Source of the DNA: Rhodococcus sp. Leaf247
GTDB lineage: Bacteria; Actinomycetota; Actinomycetes; Mycobacteriales; Mycobacteriaceae
DNA length: 64,000 bases
NCBI RefSeq assembly: GCF_001426185.1
Contig: NZ_LMRP01000001.1
Span: 1,528,765-1,592,764 of the forward strand
Direction of reading: 5' to 3'
A program made the translations under genes and the position numbers. This document shows, in pieces, positions 44,155-53,039 of the stretch. The stretch's first letter is position 1. Each line of letters starts with the position of its first letter. The notes below the pieces were generated by a model. That model saw nothing but the letters and a program-made list of their open reading frames with translations, was not told where the DNA came from and did not search any database.

Positions 44155-44664
44155 ATGACGGCGGACGACAGCCTTCGCGATTCCGACTGGAACGCCCGCG
44201 AGAGGAACGAGACGGACACTCAGCGGCTGGACCGGAACTGGTCGAACCTGCTGCAGGAACTGCGCGTCGTCCAGACCGGCATCCAATTGCTCACCGGATT
44301 CCTGTTGACGCTTCCCTTCCAGGCTCGATTCCCGGAGCTGCGAACGTACGAACAGGTGATCTACCTGGTCACGTTGGGCGCTTCCGTGACGGCAACCATT
44401 CTGCTGGTCGCTCCTGTGGCATTGCACAGAATCCTTTTCCGTCGCCGAGCGCTCCGACAACTCGTCGACTACGCGAACCGCTTCGCCATCATCGGGTTCG
44501 TCCTCCTCGGCATCGCCATGTCCGGCGTCCCGATCATCATTTTCGGCCTGGTCGTCGGTCCGGTGGCAGGGGTGGTCGCGGGCGCCGTGTCCGCCTGCCT
44601 CTTCGCGACGGTCTGCGTCGCACTCCCCTTACGTGTGCGGCGCACACTCGGTCCCCAGCAGTGA
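44155..44664 (+). CDS. DUF6328 family membrane protein
   Basis: A 169-residue protein beginning with an acidic leader and the motif ETDTQRLDRNWSNLLQELRVVQTGIQLLTGFLLTLPFQ, followed by four membrane segments. This matches the small actinobacterial family DUF6328 (name from memory). Function unknown. It is co-directional with the RsbW-like gene 48 bases downstream. Confidence 0.8.
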   Translation: MTADDSLRDSDWNARERNETDTQRLDRNWSNLLQELRVVQTGIQLLTGFLLTLPFQARFPELRTYEQVIYLVTLGASVTATILLVAPVALHRILFRRRALRQLVDYANRFAIIGFVLLGIAMSGVPIIIFGLVVGPVAGVVAGAVSACLFATVCVALPLRVRRTLGPQQ

Positions 44665-44712
44665 TGTGCGCCATCGAGGTGATAAATCGCCCGCTCTGGG
44701 TACACAGGGTCT

Positions 44713-45171
44713 GTGATCACCTCGATATCGGCCGGAGCGCCCGCTACCGCCACGAGTGATCCATCGTCCGACCTGGTGATGAACGCCATTCCGGCCGTCG
44801 CCGCTCGACTGACAGCGGTGCGCACCTCTGTTCTCGGATGGCTGCGCACACGCGGTCTGGACGAGGACACCTGCCAGGACATCACGCTCGCCACCTATGA
44901 GGCGCTGGCCAACGGCGTCGAGCACGCCTACGACCATGCGCCGAGCGGCGGCCCGGGCACCATCGACCTGCGAGCGGAGTTCGGCCCCGAGGGCAGCGTC
45001 GTGATCCGCGTGACAGATCAGGGCATCTGGACCATCAGCGCCGACGACCCGCGCCGAGGACGAGGACTGCCGTTGATTCACGCCCTGGCACACGAGGCAT
45101 CCGTCGAGACGACGGATCAGGGAACGACAGTCGTCATGCGATGGATGAGCGACCGCGCCGTCTCGCGCTGA
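44713..45171 (+). CDS. RsbW-like ATP-binding (HATPase_c) regulatory kinase
   Basis: A 152-residue anti-sigma-type ATPase with the N-box ATYEALANGVEHAY, G1 box RVTDQGIW and G2 segment RRGRGLPLI. Such proteins bind alternative sigma factors or phosphorylate STAS partners. No sigma factor gene is adjacent; the STAS protein at 61693-62031 is a possible partner. GTG start. It ends three bases before the convergent Hsp70-like gene. Confidence 0.85.
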   Translation: MITSISAGAPATATSDPSSDLVMNAIPAVAARLTAVRTSVLGWLRTRGLDEDTCQDITLATYEALANGVEHAYDHAPSGGPGTIDLRAEFGPEGSVVIRVTDQGIWTISADDPRRGRGLPLIHALAHEASVETTDQGTTVVMRWMSDRAVSR

Positions 45172-45174
45172 CGG

Positions 45175-46095
45175 TCACACGACGAGTGCGGCGTGACGGG
45201 GCTGCGACTCGACTGTTCGGATAGGTCCGCTGATAGGTGAACCCGATCGTCGCGCAGCCAACAACGCCGCGCCGGTGGCCGCGATGGATTGCGGTTCCTG
45301 CGGCATGACGAGGGACGAACCCCATTCACGGGCGAACACGCCGCGGAGTAACGGGAGGTTCGCCGGACCGCCGGCGAGTACGACCGCGTCGACCTGCCGC
45401 GGCCCCCGACGTACGACATCGCTGACCCAGTCCGCCGCGTCGGAGACGTAGTCGAGCATCAAGCGATCGACGGTGGTGCGCCAGACGTTCACGGTCCCAC
45501 CGACGAACGGGCCGCTGACACGCACGACGCGATGCAGGGCGATCATCTCCATCGCCCACTCCACACCGTCGGTCAAGGACTGGGAGTCGCTGGGCGACAA
45601 CGGGTCCGACGTTCCGTATGCGGAGAGCAGATGTTCACGCACGCTGTCCGCGAACGCGCTGCCACGGAACCTGTCGGTCCAGGCTGCGTCCTGTACGAAG
45701 CCGGTGGCGACATCGACGACGGACACCGATGTTCCGCTCTTGCCCATGTCGACGATGGCCACGGTGGACCCGGCCTCGACCAGACCCCGCATGCGCAGGT
45801 ACATCAACTGCGCTCCGAGTTCGGACGCCAGACGGACGCATCCGCCGGAATGTATCGACAGCGCGATGGTTCCGATGCGGGAGCAGGGCTCGTCCGGGAC
45901 CACCAGGACTGCGCTGTCGCGGTCGGCTCCGTGCCGGGTGCAGACGGAATCGACGACCTCGACCGCCACTTCCAACCGGTCACGTCCGCGGACCACCGGC
46001 ACGGATTCGGTGCCGAGAAGCGCGCGGCCCATCGGGTCCATGACTGCTGCCCGGATTGCCGACGCACCGAGAGAAATTCCGACCACTGCTCGCAT
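45175..46095 (-). CDS. Hsp70/actin-fold protein without substrate-binding domain
   Basis: A 306-residue protein with the actin-ATPase fold only: phosphate-1 motif VVGISLGASAIRAAVMD, phosphate-2 VAIVDMGKSGTSVSVVD and adenosine motif AVVLAGGPANLPLLRGVF. The Hsp70 peptide-binding half is missing. It is the downstream member of a three-gene set with two related membrane-anchored proteins. Function unknown; scaffolding or nucleotide-gated signalling at the membrane is speculative. ATG 46095 starts exactly at the domain. Confidence 0.8.
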   Translation of the reverse strand: MRAVVGISLGASAIRAAVMDPMGRALLGTESVPVVRGRDRLEVAVEVVDSVCTRHGADRDSAVLVVPDEPCSRIGTIALSIHSGGCVRLASELGAQLMYLRMRGLVEAGSTVAIVDMGKSGTSVSVVDVATGFVQDAAWTDRFRGSAFADSVREHLLSAYGTSDPLSPSDSQSLTDGVEWAMEMIALHRVVRVSGPFVGGTVNVWRTTVDRLMLDYVSDAADWVSDVVRRGPRQVDAVVLAGGPANLPLLRGVFAREWGSSLVMPQEPQSIAATGAALLAARRSGSPISGPIRTVESQPRHAALVV

Positions 46096-46210
46096 GACCC
46101 GCCCCGTTCGTACCTGCTCGTACTCGCAGCCTATGTTGCCGAACAGGGAAAAGGTCGGTTCTCCAGCGTTCCGCACGATCTTTGGTTGGTTTCACTACGA
46201 GCCGACGGTT

Positions 46211-47305
46211 TCACTCCGCGTCGGACGAGCCTCCGTCGGGCGCCGGACCGTCGGAGGGGTCGGGCGTGGTGGGCTCCGGCGCCGGATCCGTGTCGGTGAC
46301 GACCGGCCCGCCTCCGGAATCGGTACCCGTGCCACCTGTGCCGGTGCCGTCCGTTCCGGTACCCGAACCGGTGCCGCCGGTGCCCGATCCGGAACCCGTA
46401 CCGCCGGTCCCTGTCCCAGTGCCCGTGCCTGTACCGCCCGAGCCTCCTGACCCTGTGCTACCGGATCCTCCGGAGGCGGTCGGCTCCTCGTCCGTACCGG
46501 TCGCCCTCGGCGTCGAGGACCCGGCGGACGGCGATGCCGGCCTCGGCCGCGGCGCAGCGGGCGATGCGGAGCCGGCAGCCGGAGCCTGCGCTGCGCCGGT
46601 ACCGAGAGGGCCCGGATCGATGACCAGGCCGTCGCTCGACGTGGTGGCCGGCACGCCCGGCTGCGTCGAACCCGGCGCAGAGGGCGCGGGCCGAGCCGGA
46701 GACGAGGCGGGCGCCGCGGGATTCGGCTCGATGGTCGTGTCGCTCTCGGCGACCGAGTCGGCCCCGGTCCGCGTCACACCGGCGATCTCGGCGTCGCGCG
46801 CACCGGTGACGGCCCACACGGCGAACGATCCCGCGATGACGGCCGCGGCGATACCGGCTCCGACCACTGCGTAACCACGTCGAGTGTCCGCCGGAACGGG
46901 CTCGGGCAGCGCGAGAACGACAGGTATGGGTCCGGTCTGCGCATCCGACACGACCGCATCCGACGACACCGCCACGGCGACGGCAGGTGAATACGACAGG
47001 TCGGTGTCGACGGCGTCGACCAGGGTGACGTCGCTGATGTGCTGATCGGCCAGCGCGCGAGCGATCGGTTCGCGCAGCGCCGGCGACTCGAGGAGTACGG
47101 CAGTTCCCCAGACGGGCAGGTCGGCACGAGCGGCGCGGAGCCGCATCAGCCCGACCGCCGTGGCCACGGCGGAGCCCACGGCCGCGGAGTCGCCCCCGAG
47201 ATCGGTGACCCGCTCGTCGACCGGTCCCAGATGCGGGAGTTCGACGTCGACGAGTGCCGCGGTCACGTCATCGGCAGTCGCCGAGATACCCAGCACGATG
47301 TGCAC
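46211..47305 (-). CDS. membrane protein with N-terminal DUF7159-like domain and Gly/Thr-rich outer tail
   Basis: A 364-residue protein. Residues 1-145 form a domain beginning MHIVLGISATADDVTAALVDVE, reminiscent of the mycobacterial DUF7159 domain and of a degenerate actin fold. One transmembrane helix (about 146-168) follows, then a disordered Ala/Pro/Ser tail and a long Gly-Thr-Ser repeat tract. The tail is predicted outside the cell. It lies between two Hsp70-like genes on the same strand. Confidence 0.75.
   Translation of the reverse strand: MHIVLGISATADDVTAALVDVELPHLGPVDERVTDLGGDSAAVGSAVATAVGLMRLRAARADLPVWGTAVLLESPALREPIARALADQHISDVTLVDAVDTDLSYSPAVAVAVSSDAVVSDAQTGPIPVVLALPEPVPADTRRGYAVVGAGIAAAVIAGSFAVWAVTGARDAEIAGVTRTGADSVAESDTTIEPNPAAPASSPARPAPSAPGSTQPGVPATTSSDGLVIDPGPLGTGAAQAPAAGSASPAAPRPRPASPSAGSSTPRATGTDEEPTASGGSGSTGSGGSGGTGTGTGTGTGGTGSGSGTGGTGSGTGTDGTGTGGTGTDSGGGPVVTDTDPAPEPTTPDPSDGPAPDGGSSDAE
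46300..46480. repeat. low-complexity CCGGTRCC-like tract coding the Gly/Thr-rich tail
   Basis: Imperfect tandem repetition of short units such as CCGGTGCC, CCGTACC and CGGTACC inside the tail of the protein at 46211-47305. It translates as alternating Gly-Thr and Gly-Ser. Length variation between strains would be expected. Confidence 0.6.
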
Positions 47306-47348
47306 GTCTCTCCCCCTTCTGTTCGTTCGTTCGGTCGTGCGCTGACGG

Positions 47349-48845
47349 TCAGTTGACGCGGGTTCCGGTCGAGGTCGGCGCCGGGACCGTGGTCGTCGGT
47401 CGGACCGTGGTGGTGACCGGCGCGGAGGGCGCGGTCGTCACTGCCGACGTGGTGGGCCGGTTGTTCGGTCGACGCGTCGTCGTCACGGGCGACTCCTGCT
47501 CTGTGGGAGCCGCCTCCTGAGGTTGCGTCGGGGCGGCCACGGGCCGGCGACTCTGCGGCGTGGGCTCGGTGACGGCGGTGGTCGACGGCGCATCGGTCAC
47601 ATCCGTGACGGATGTCGTGGTCGTGGTCGAGGTGCGCGTCGACGGCTCCACCGATGTCGTGGCAGGCGGCGCCTGCGGCGATTCGGTATCAGGCGTCGTG
47701 GTCTCGGCGGTCGTCGGGGAGACGGAGGAGGTCACGACGACACGATCGGCCGACCGCACGTCGACGTCCTCGGACTGGCCCGACGCTGCCGCTGCGGCGC
47801 CGAGAGTCACGGCCGCCAGGAGCGCCGACGTACCCACGACCACGCCGACACGCGAGCGGCGCCGACGCCGTGCCGGCCGTGAGCGACGCACGGGAACGGA
47901 CGACCGCGCGGGTGGCGGTGTCGGGAGAACCGCACGCGAGACCGGCGTGAGCACCGTGGTGACGGAGTCGTCGGCCGGAAACTGGTCGGGGACGGGGATC
48001 GGCGCGCTCATCGGAGAGGGTGGGATCACCGTGGAGAGGTGCGCCGCGCCGAGTGCTGCGAAGTGCTGCGGGTACCGGGCGACGACCATCGGGACGGCGA
48101 CGTGCTCGGTCACCACGCGCTGGAGGAAGGGAATGTGCGCACCGCCGCCGACGAGCAGCACGGCGTCGACGCCCTGCGTGACCGCATCGCTCAGATGGCC
48201 CAGGAACTCCGCGAGCAACGGAGTGACGAGAAGTTCGAAGTCCGTGCGGCGCAACCGAACCGGATCGACGACGAACGGCCCCGACATGTCGATGGCGCGC
48301 TCGTCCGACAACATCTCCTTGGCGACGACGCTGTCCTGAGCCAGGTTCTGCACGGCGGCAGGGCTCATCTTCTCGGCAGCGCCGAAGGTGGCCGCGAGGT
48401 ACTCGGCGACAGCGGCATCGATAGCGTCGCCGCTGAGTTCCGCGGTGCCTGCGCTGAAGAACAACTCGCCTGTGGAGGAGTCGAGGACATGGACGCGGGT
48501 GCCCACTCGACCCAGGTCCACGATGGCGACGGTGCGGGCGAATTCGAGGCAGCCGTCCATGCGAGCCGCGGCGAGGAAGGCATCGCACTCGCCGATCAGG
48601 CGGACGCCGCCCGGTCCGTACACGTCCTCGGGGTCACCGCCCACTGCCATGACGGGCGCGTCGCGGGCCCATCCCAGTTCGGCGGACATGTCCGCGGCAG
48701 CGGTCGACGCATCGGTCAGCGGATGCAGGGCGTCGGTGAACGACGTCCGCGCCTCGACCAGACGGCCCCCGCCGTCCACGACCACTCCACGTACACACCC
48801 GGTGCTCATGGAGACACCGAACGTTTCCGTGTCGGAGCGCATCAT
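47349..48845 (-). CDS. membrane-anchored Hsp70-like protein with Thr/Pro-rich tail
   Basis: A 498-residue protein with an N-terminal actin/Hsp70-like ATPase half (about 1-270; VAIVDLGRVGTRVHVLDSSTGE, AVLLVGGGAHIPFLQRVV), a basic stop-transfer run (RRSRPARRRRRSR), one membrane helix (about 332-353) and a Thr/Pro/Ser-rich tail of about 140 residues predicted outside the cell. It is the first gene of the three-gene Hsp70-like set. The protein resembles an inside sensor with an envelope-facing stalk; its role is unknown. Confidence 0.78.
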   Translation of the reverse strand: MMRSDTETFGVSMSTGCVRGVVVDGGGRLVEARTSFTDALHPLTDASTAAADMSAELGWARDAPVMAVGGDPEDVYGPGGVRLIGECDAFLAAARMDGCLEFARTVAIVDLGRVGTRVHVLDSSTGELFFSAGTAELSGDAIDAAVAEYLAATFGAAEKMSPAAVQNLAQDSVVAKEMLSDERAIDMSGPFVVDPVRLRRTDFELLVTPLLAEFLGHLSDAVTQGVDAVLLVGGGAHIPFLQRVVTEHVAVPMVVARYPQHFAALGAAHLSTVIPPSPMSAPIPVPDQFPADDSVTTVLTPVSRAVLPTPPPARSSVPVRRSRPARRRRRSRVGVVVGTSALLAAVTLGAAAAASGQSEDVDVRSADRVVVTSSVSPTTAETTTPDTESPQAPPATTSVEPSTRTSTTTTTSVTDVTDAPSTTAVTEPTPQSRRPVAAPTQPQEAAPTEQESPVTTTRRPNNRPTTSAVTTAPSAPVTTTVRPTTTVPAPTSTGTRVN

Positions 48846-48943
48846 GGATCACCACCATCGGCTGTCGGGGGAACGTACCGACCGATAGTAGAGCCTCAAA
48901 CCGGGCATAGCAATGTAGCGGACCGTAAAAACAAACCGGAGGT

Positions 48944-49510
48944 CTACTGGAGAAAGTTCAAATAAGCCTTCGACGGGGTCGGCCCGCGCTGTCCCTGATA
49001 CTTCGAACCGAGCGATGAACTGCCGTACGGATTGATCGCCGGACTGGAGAGACGGAACAAGCAGAGCTGCCCGATCTTCATGCCCGGCCACAATGTGATG
49101 GGCAGATTGGCGACGTTCGACAGCTCCAGCGTGATGTGGCCGCTGAAGCCCGGATCGATGAAGCCCGCCGTCGAGTGTGTGAGAAGTCCCAGACGGCCCA
49201 GACTCGACTTGCCTTCGAGCCGGCCCGCGAGGTCGTTCGGCAGCGTCGTCAGCTCCAGCGTCGACCCCAGCACGAACTCGCCCGGGTGGAGAACGAACGG
49301 CTCGCCCTCCGCGGGTTCGACCAGCGTCGTCAGCTCGTCCTGGCGAAGTTTGGGGTCGATGTGGGTGTAGCGGGAGTTGTCGAACACCCGGAAGAGGCCG
49401 TCCAGTCGAACGTCGACACTCGACGGCTGCACCATCGCCTCGTCGTACGGCTCGATACCCAGCGTCCCGGCGTCGACCTCGGCCTTGATGTCACGATCGG
49501 AGAGCAGCAC
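48944..49510 (-). CDS. dcd: dCTP deaminase
   Basis: A 188-residue nucleotide enzyme that deaminates dCTP, supplying dUTP for dTMP synthesis; the actinobacterial form may also make dUMP. Hallmarks are [46 protein letters not shown] with the active-site Ser-Ser, [21 protein letters not shown] and [19 protein letters not shown] 49510 matches the conserved N-terminus; upstream in-frame ATGs lie in unlikely coding sequence next to the tRNA. It is divergent from tRNA-Gly, as in mycobacteria. Confidence 0.95.
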   Translation of the reverse strand: MLLSDRDIKAEVDAGTLGIEPYDEAMVQPSSVDVRLDGLFRVFDNSRYTHIDPKLRQDELTTLVEPAEGEPFVLHPGEFVLGSTLELTTLPNDLAGRLEGKSSLGRLGLLTHSTAGFIDPGFSGHITLELSNVANLPITLWPGMKIGQLCLFRLSSPAINPYGSSSLGSKYQGQRGPTPSKAYLNFLQ

Positions 49511-49591
49511 GTCCAGAAGGCTATAGACCGGCAGCGCCTGCCTCCATGTTCGCCCTGCTAATCTGGTCGCTGCGCACCTCACGGGTGCCGC

Positions 49592-49665
49592 GCCGATGTA
49601 GTTCAATGGCAGAACATCAGCTTCCCAAGCTGAATACGCGGGTTCGATTCCCGTCATCGGCTCCA
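49592..49665 (+). tRNA. tRNA-Gly (anticodon CCC)
   Basis: A 74-base cloverleaf with acceptor stem GCCGATG/CATCGGC, discriminator T, encoded CCA end, D-loop AGTTCAATGGCAGAAC, anticodon stem TCAGC/GCTGA with loop TTCCCAA (anticodon CCC) and T-arm GCGGGTTCGATTCCCGT. The dcd gene is divergent on its left. The palindromic element copy 4 follows 17 bases later. Confidence 0.97.
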
Positions 49666-49681
49666 CCTCGCCCAGTCGGGC

Positions 49682-49728
49682 GATAGTGGAATCGAGACCC
49701 CGGAATCCGGGGTCCGTCTTCCACTATC
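49682..49728. repeat. GC-rich palindromic element, copy 4 (after tRNA-Gly)
   Basis: A 47-base inverted repeat with ends GATAGTGGA and TCCACTATC and the shared core CCCCGGAATCCGGGG; a few mismatches lie between end and core. It follows tRNA-Gly by 17 bases and is well placed to end that transcript. Confidence 0.85.
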
Positions 49729-49821
49729 CGCATCCACTGTGTCCGGCGACACGCGTCGTTCCTGGTCAGGATGGGTACACGTCCGCCCATCACTGTCTAC
49801 CTCCCCGAAACGAGTACCTCC

Positions 49822-50628
49822 ATGACCGAACGCGTCGTCTCCGCACGCCTCGATGTCGACATCACGGCCGCCAGCACCCTGGAGTTCCAGATCGCGGTCG
49901 CCCCGCACCCGGGTGCACAGGTGGCGGAGACGCTGTCGTTCATGCTCGACGGCACTGCTGTCGACGCGCGGGAGGTCAGCGGCAACCACGGGAACCGCAT
50001 CCACGTTCTCGAGGTCGGCGAGGGCAACCTGCAGGTGTACTACGACGCGACGATCACCGGAAACGCCGAGCCGGCGCCGGTCACCGATCTCGATCGCTCC
50101 GTCTACCTTCGCCCCAGCCGCTACGCCGAGGCCGACAAGTTCTTCGGGTTCGCCGCCACCGAGTTCGGCAGCGAGTCGGACGACGCGGTCCTCCTCTCCA
50201 AGGTGTCCGACTGGGTCGGCCGACGCCTGCAGTACGTCCCGGGCAGCAGCGACCCCATCGACGGCGCGGCGGACACGCTGTTGGCCGGCGCGGGTGTGTG
50301 CCGCGACTACGCCCACCTCGTCGTCGCGATGCTCCGCGCTCTGAACGTGCCCGCGCGTCTCGTCGCGGTGTACGCACCGGGATGCGACCCGATGGACTTC
50401 CATGCCGTCGCCGAAGCTCTGGTGGGCGATACCTGGCAGGTCGTCGATGCCACGTGCCTCGCGCCGCGCTCGACCCTGGTCCGTATCGCGACCGGCCGCG
50501 ACGCTGCGGACACCGCGTTCCTGGACAACCACAAGGGCTCGATCACCCTGAACAGCTCGACCGTCACGGCCGTCGTCTCCGGCGACCTTCCCCGTGACGA
50601 CATCCACGAGCTGGTGGCCCTGTCCTGA
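49822..50628 (+). CDS. transglutaminase-like (cysteine protease fold) protein
   Basis: A 268-residue cytoplasmic protein with an N-terminal beta domain (about 1-120) and a transglutaminase core carrying the Cys in LLAGAGVCRDYAHLVVAMLRALNVPARLV, His in DPMDFHAVAEALV and Asp in WQVVDATCLAPR. These form the usual Cys-His-Asp triad. Such proteins are probably peptidases or amidases; the substrate is unknown. ATG 49822 starts at the domain, and an in-frame ATG 49771 would add an unlikely leader. Confidence 0.87.
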   Translation: MTERVVSARLDVDITAASTLEFQIAVAPHPGAQVAETLSFMLDGTAVDAREVSGNHGNRIHVLEVGEGNLQVYYDATITGNAEPAPVTDLDRSVYLRPSRYAEADKFFGFAATEFGSESDDAVLLSKVSDWVGRRLQYVPGSSDPIDGAADTLLAGAGVCRDYAHLVVAMLRALNVPARLVAVYAPGCDPMDFHAVAEALVGDTWQVVDATCLAPRSTLVRIATGRDAADTAFLDNHKGSITLNSSTVTAVVSGDLPRDDIHELVALS

Positions 50629-50706
50629 CCGGCTGAACGGGCGTTCCGTCGGTCGCGTCGCCGAGCCGCGTTACTGTGACTCGACGAAGCAGGAAGCGAG
50701 ACGCCC

Positions 50707-52017
50707 ATGAGCATCGAACCGGATGCAGCGCTCAGCAGTGAGTATCGGGAGACGGACGACGGTGACTACGACACCGTCATCACTCCCGGCAAGGACCCGT
50801 TCTACCGAGCTCCGGCTGGGTTCGAGCAGACGCGTCCCGGAACGGTGCTGCGCTCCCGCGAGGTATCGATCGCGCTCTTCGGCATCGTCCGTCAGCAGGT
50901 CACGGCGTGGCAGCTGCTCTATCGCACCGACAGCATCGATCACGAACCTCGCGTCGCCGTGACCACGGTCCTGCTGCCGGTGGGCGCGGATCCCGGTGCT
51001 CCGCAGGCCCTGCTGTCGTACCAGTGCGCCATCGATGCCGTCTCCGACCGCTGCTTCCCGTCGTACGCGTTGCGCAAGGGCGCACACGCCAGTGGCGCGG
51101 TTCCGCAGTTCGAACTGATGATCATCCTGTACGCGTTGCGCCGGGGTTGGGCGCTGTCCCTTCCCGACCACGAGGGCACGGACGGGCGATGGGGAGCACC
51201 CGTCGAGCCCGGCTACTGCACCCTCGACGGTATCCGCGCCGCGCTGTCCTTCGACTCGCTCGGACTGGACGCCTCCACTCCCGTCGCCCTGTGGGGATAT
51301 TCGGGCGGTGGACTGGCGACGTCGTGGGCAGTCGAGGCTGCGGGCGAGTATGCCCCGGAGATCGATGTGGTCTGCGCCGCGCTGGGGTCACCGGTCGGCG
51401 ACCCGGCGTCGGCGTTCTCGCGACTGAACGGAACCCTCTTCGCGGCTCTGCCGACGATGGTGGTCGAAGGCCTCCGGCGCACGTACCCGGCACTCGATTC
51501 GGTCATCCGCGAGCACGTCGCGTCCCCCGGCCTCCACATCCTGGACACCCTCGAACGCAAGACCACGATGCACGCCGTGATGACCCTGCTCATGCACGAT
51601 CTCGAGCGATACACCGACATTCCCCTCGCCGATGTCATGGCCACACCCGCACTGGTGCAGATCTTCCAGGACATCCAGCCCGGCAAATCGGCACCGACGT
51701 TTCCTCTGCTGGTGTTCCAAGCCGTGCACGATCCGATCATCGCCGTCGACGACGTGGACGGACAGGTCGAGCGGTACCGCGCCGCCGGGGCCCACGTCAC
51801 GTACGTCCGCGACCGTCTCAGCGAGCACCTGTCGCTGCACCCGATCGCCGCTCCCGCGACGCTCGACTGGATCGCCGACCGCTTCGCCGGAAAGCCGTTG
51901 CCCGACTCGACCACCGAGACCGTGTGGTCGACCGCGCTGACCCTCGGGGGTCTGCGCGGACTGCTCGGCCTCACGGTCTCGACAGGTCGTGCGTTCCTCG
52001 GTAGGAAGGTCGGCTGA
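50707..52017 (+). CDS. LIP-family triacylglycerol lipase-like hydrolase
   Basis: A 436-residue alpha/beta hydrolase of the secretory-lipase (LIP) group. The nucleophile is in LWGYSGGGLATSWA, the Asp region is FQAVHDPIIAVDDV and the His is in RLSEHLSLHPIA. The family often has a signal peptide, but none is visible here, so this member may be intracellular or leave another way. Relatives in rhodococci act on storage or membrane lipids. It ends three bases from the convergent DUF3618 gene. Confidence 0.85.
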   Translation: MSIEPDAALSSEYRETDDGDYDTVITPGKDPFYRAPAGFEQTRPGTVLRSREVSIALFGIVRQQVTAWQLLYRTDSIDHEPRVAVTTVLLPVGADPGAPQALLSYQCAIDAVSDRCFPSYALRKGAHASGAVPQFELMIILYALRRGWALSLPDHEGTDGRWGAPVEPGYCTLDGIRAALSFDSLGLDASTPVALWGYSGGGLATSWAVEAAGEYAPEIDVVCAALGSPVGDPASAFSRLNGTLFAALPTMVVEGLRRTYPALDSVIREHVASPGLHILDTLERKTTMHAVMTLLMHDLERYTDIPLADVMATPALVQIFQDIQPGKSAPTFPLLVFQAVHDPIIAVDDVDGQVERYRAAGAHVTYVRDRLSEHLSLHPIAAPATLDWIADRFAGKPLPDSTTETVWSTALTLGGLRGLLGLTVSTGRAFLGRKVG

Positions 52018-52020
52018 GCC

Positions 52021-52596
52021 TCAGCTCTGCTGCTGGACAGTGTCTTTCGCGTCCTTGGCCTGGTTGCCGACATCCTGCGCCGCGGACGTGCCCTCGTCCT
52101 TGACGGTGCCGACGGCGTCGGTGGCGGTCTCCTTGACGGACATCGCCGCGTCCTTTGCCGGCTCCTTCAAGTTGGCCGCCGTGCTCTGCGCGACATCCCT
52201 GGCCTCGTCGACCAGCGGGGAAGCCTTGTCCTTCAGCGTTTCCGCTGCCTGCTGTTCCTTCGAACTCGCCGGGAGCAGCGACGCGGCGATGAGTCCCGCC
52301 CCGAACGCCACCAGACCGGCCGCCAACGGGTTACCTCGTGCCGCGCCCGTGACACCGCTCGGAGCACCCTTGACCTTGTCCCCCGCCGACGACAGCGACG
52401 ACTGCGCGCTCGACGTCGTGTCGTGGGCAGACCCCATCACACGGTCCCGGACACCGGACACGGCTCCGGTGACACTGCTGACCTTGCGCTTGGCCATGGT
52501 GGCCGGATTCGCCTCGTAGGCGAGGGTATCGACGTCGTTGCTCAGTGTCCGCCGCGTACGTTCGATATCCGCGCGGATCGCATCGGGTTCGGTCAT
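52021..52596 (-). CDS. DUF3618 protein with amphipathic helical tail
   Basis: A 191-residue protein. The N-terminus (PDAIRADIERTRRTLSNDVDTLAYEANPATMAKRKV) is a DUF3618 motif. A hydrophobic segment (about 90-108) is followed by an Ala/Lys/Glu/Asp-rich repetitive helix like those of LEA and CsbD-type stress proteins. It is the third gene of a cluster with a holin-like protein and a helical-repeat protein, overlapping its upstream neighbour by four bases. An envelope-stress role is inferred. Confidence 0.82.
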   Translation of the reverse strand: MTEPDAIRADIERTRRTLSNDVDTLAYEANPATMAKRKVSSVTGAVSGVRDRVMGSAHDTTSSAQSSLSSAGDKVKGAPSGVTGAARGNPLAAGLVAFGAGLIAASLLPASSKEQQAAETLKDKASPLVDEARDVAQSTAANLKEPAKDAAMSVKETATDAVGTVKDEGTSAAQDVGNQAKDAKDTVQQQS

Positions 52597-53039
52597 GGTC
52601 GCCTCTCCTCATGATGTGCGCTCGTGTCTCGAGCGACGGTGTCCGGGTGGGGTGTGAGCGCCCCGGGGATGTCCTTCACGGTGTCGGTGGTGCGGGGCAT
52701 CCCGGGTGCCGACTTCAGCGACGAGCGCCCGACCACGGCGAGAACGGCCGCGATGACGGCCCAGATCACGGTCACCACCAGTGCCGACCATCCGCGCCCG
52801 ATGGCGTTGCCGAGGCTCCACCACAGAGCGACCGACAGGAACAGCAGCACGAAATACCCGGCAACTGCTGCGCCGGCGAGCATTCCGGCCCCTTTACCGG
52901 CGCGGGTGGCGGTCTGACGGGCCTCCGCCTTGGCCAGCGCGAGCTCCTGGCGCATCAGCACCGAGAGATCCGCACTGACGTTGGAGAGCAGTTCACCGAT
53001 CGACGGGTTTCCGTCCGACCGGGTGTTCGGTGCGGTCAC
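52593..53039 (-). CDS. phage holin-like (DUF1469) membrane protein
   Basis: A 148-residue protein with an amphipathic N-terminal helix (SIGELLSNVSADLSVLMRQELALAKAEARQ) and two transmembrane segments (about 53-75 and 82-103), the pattern of the putative actinobacteriophage holin superfamily III (DUF1469), which is common in stress operons with DUF3618 and not necessarily phage-derived. GTG start overlaps the preceding stop by four bases. Confidence 0.82.
   Translation of the reverse strand: MTAPNTRSDGNPSIGELLSNVSADLSVLMRQELALAKAEARQTATRAGKGAGMLAGAAVAGYFVLLFLSVALWWSLGNAIGRGWSALVVTVIWAVIAAVLAVVGRSSLKSAPGMPRTTDTVKDIPGALTPHPDTVARDTSAHHEERRP

Noticed and set aside
44670..44712. SigB-type promoter before the RsbW-like gene
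   Set aside because: GGGTAC at 44697-44702 looks right, but no GTTT-like -35 element lies 14-16 bases upstream.
46300..46480. repeat tract as a possible CRISPR array
   Set aside because: The units are too short and imperfect, have no spacers, and lie inside a coding frame as Gly/Thr codons.
49592..49728. tRNA-Gly as an integration site for a genomic island
   Set aside because: The tRNA is followed by a palindrome, then ordinary transglutaminase and lipase genes; no integrase or duplicated tRNA end was found.
52593..53039. holin-like gene as evidence of a prophage
   Set aside because: DUF1469 proteins occur with DUF3618 in actinobacterial stress clusters; no other phage genes are nearby.
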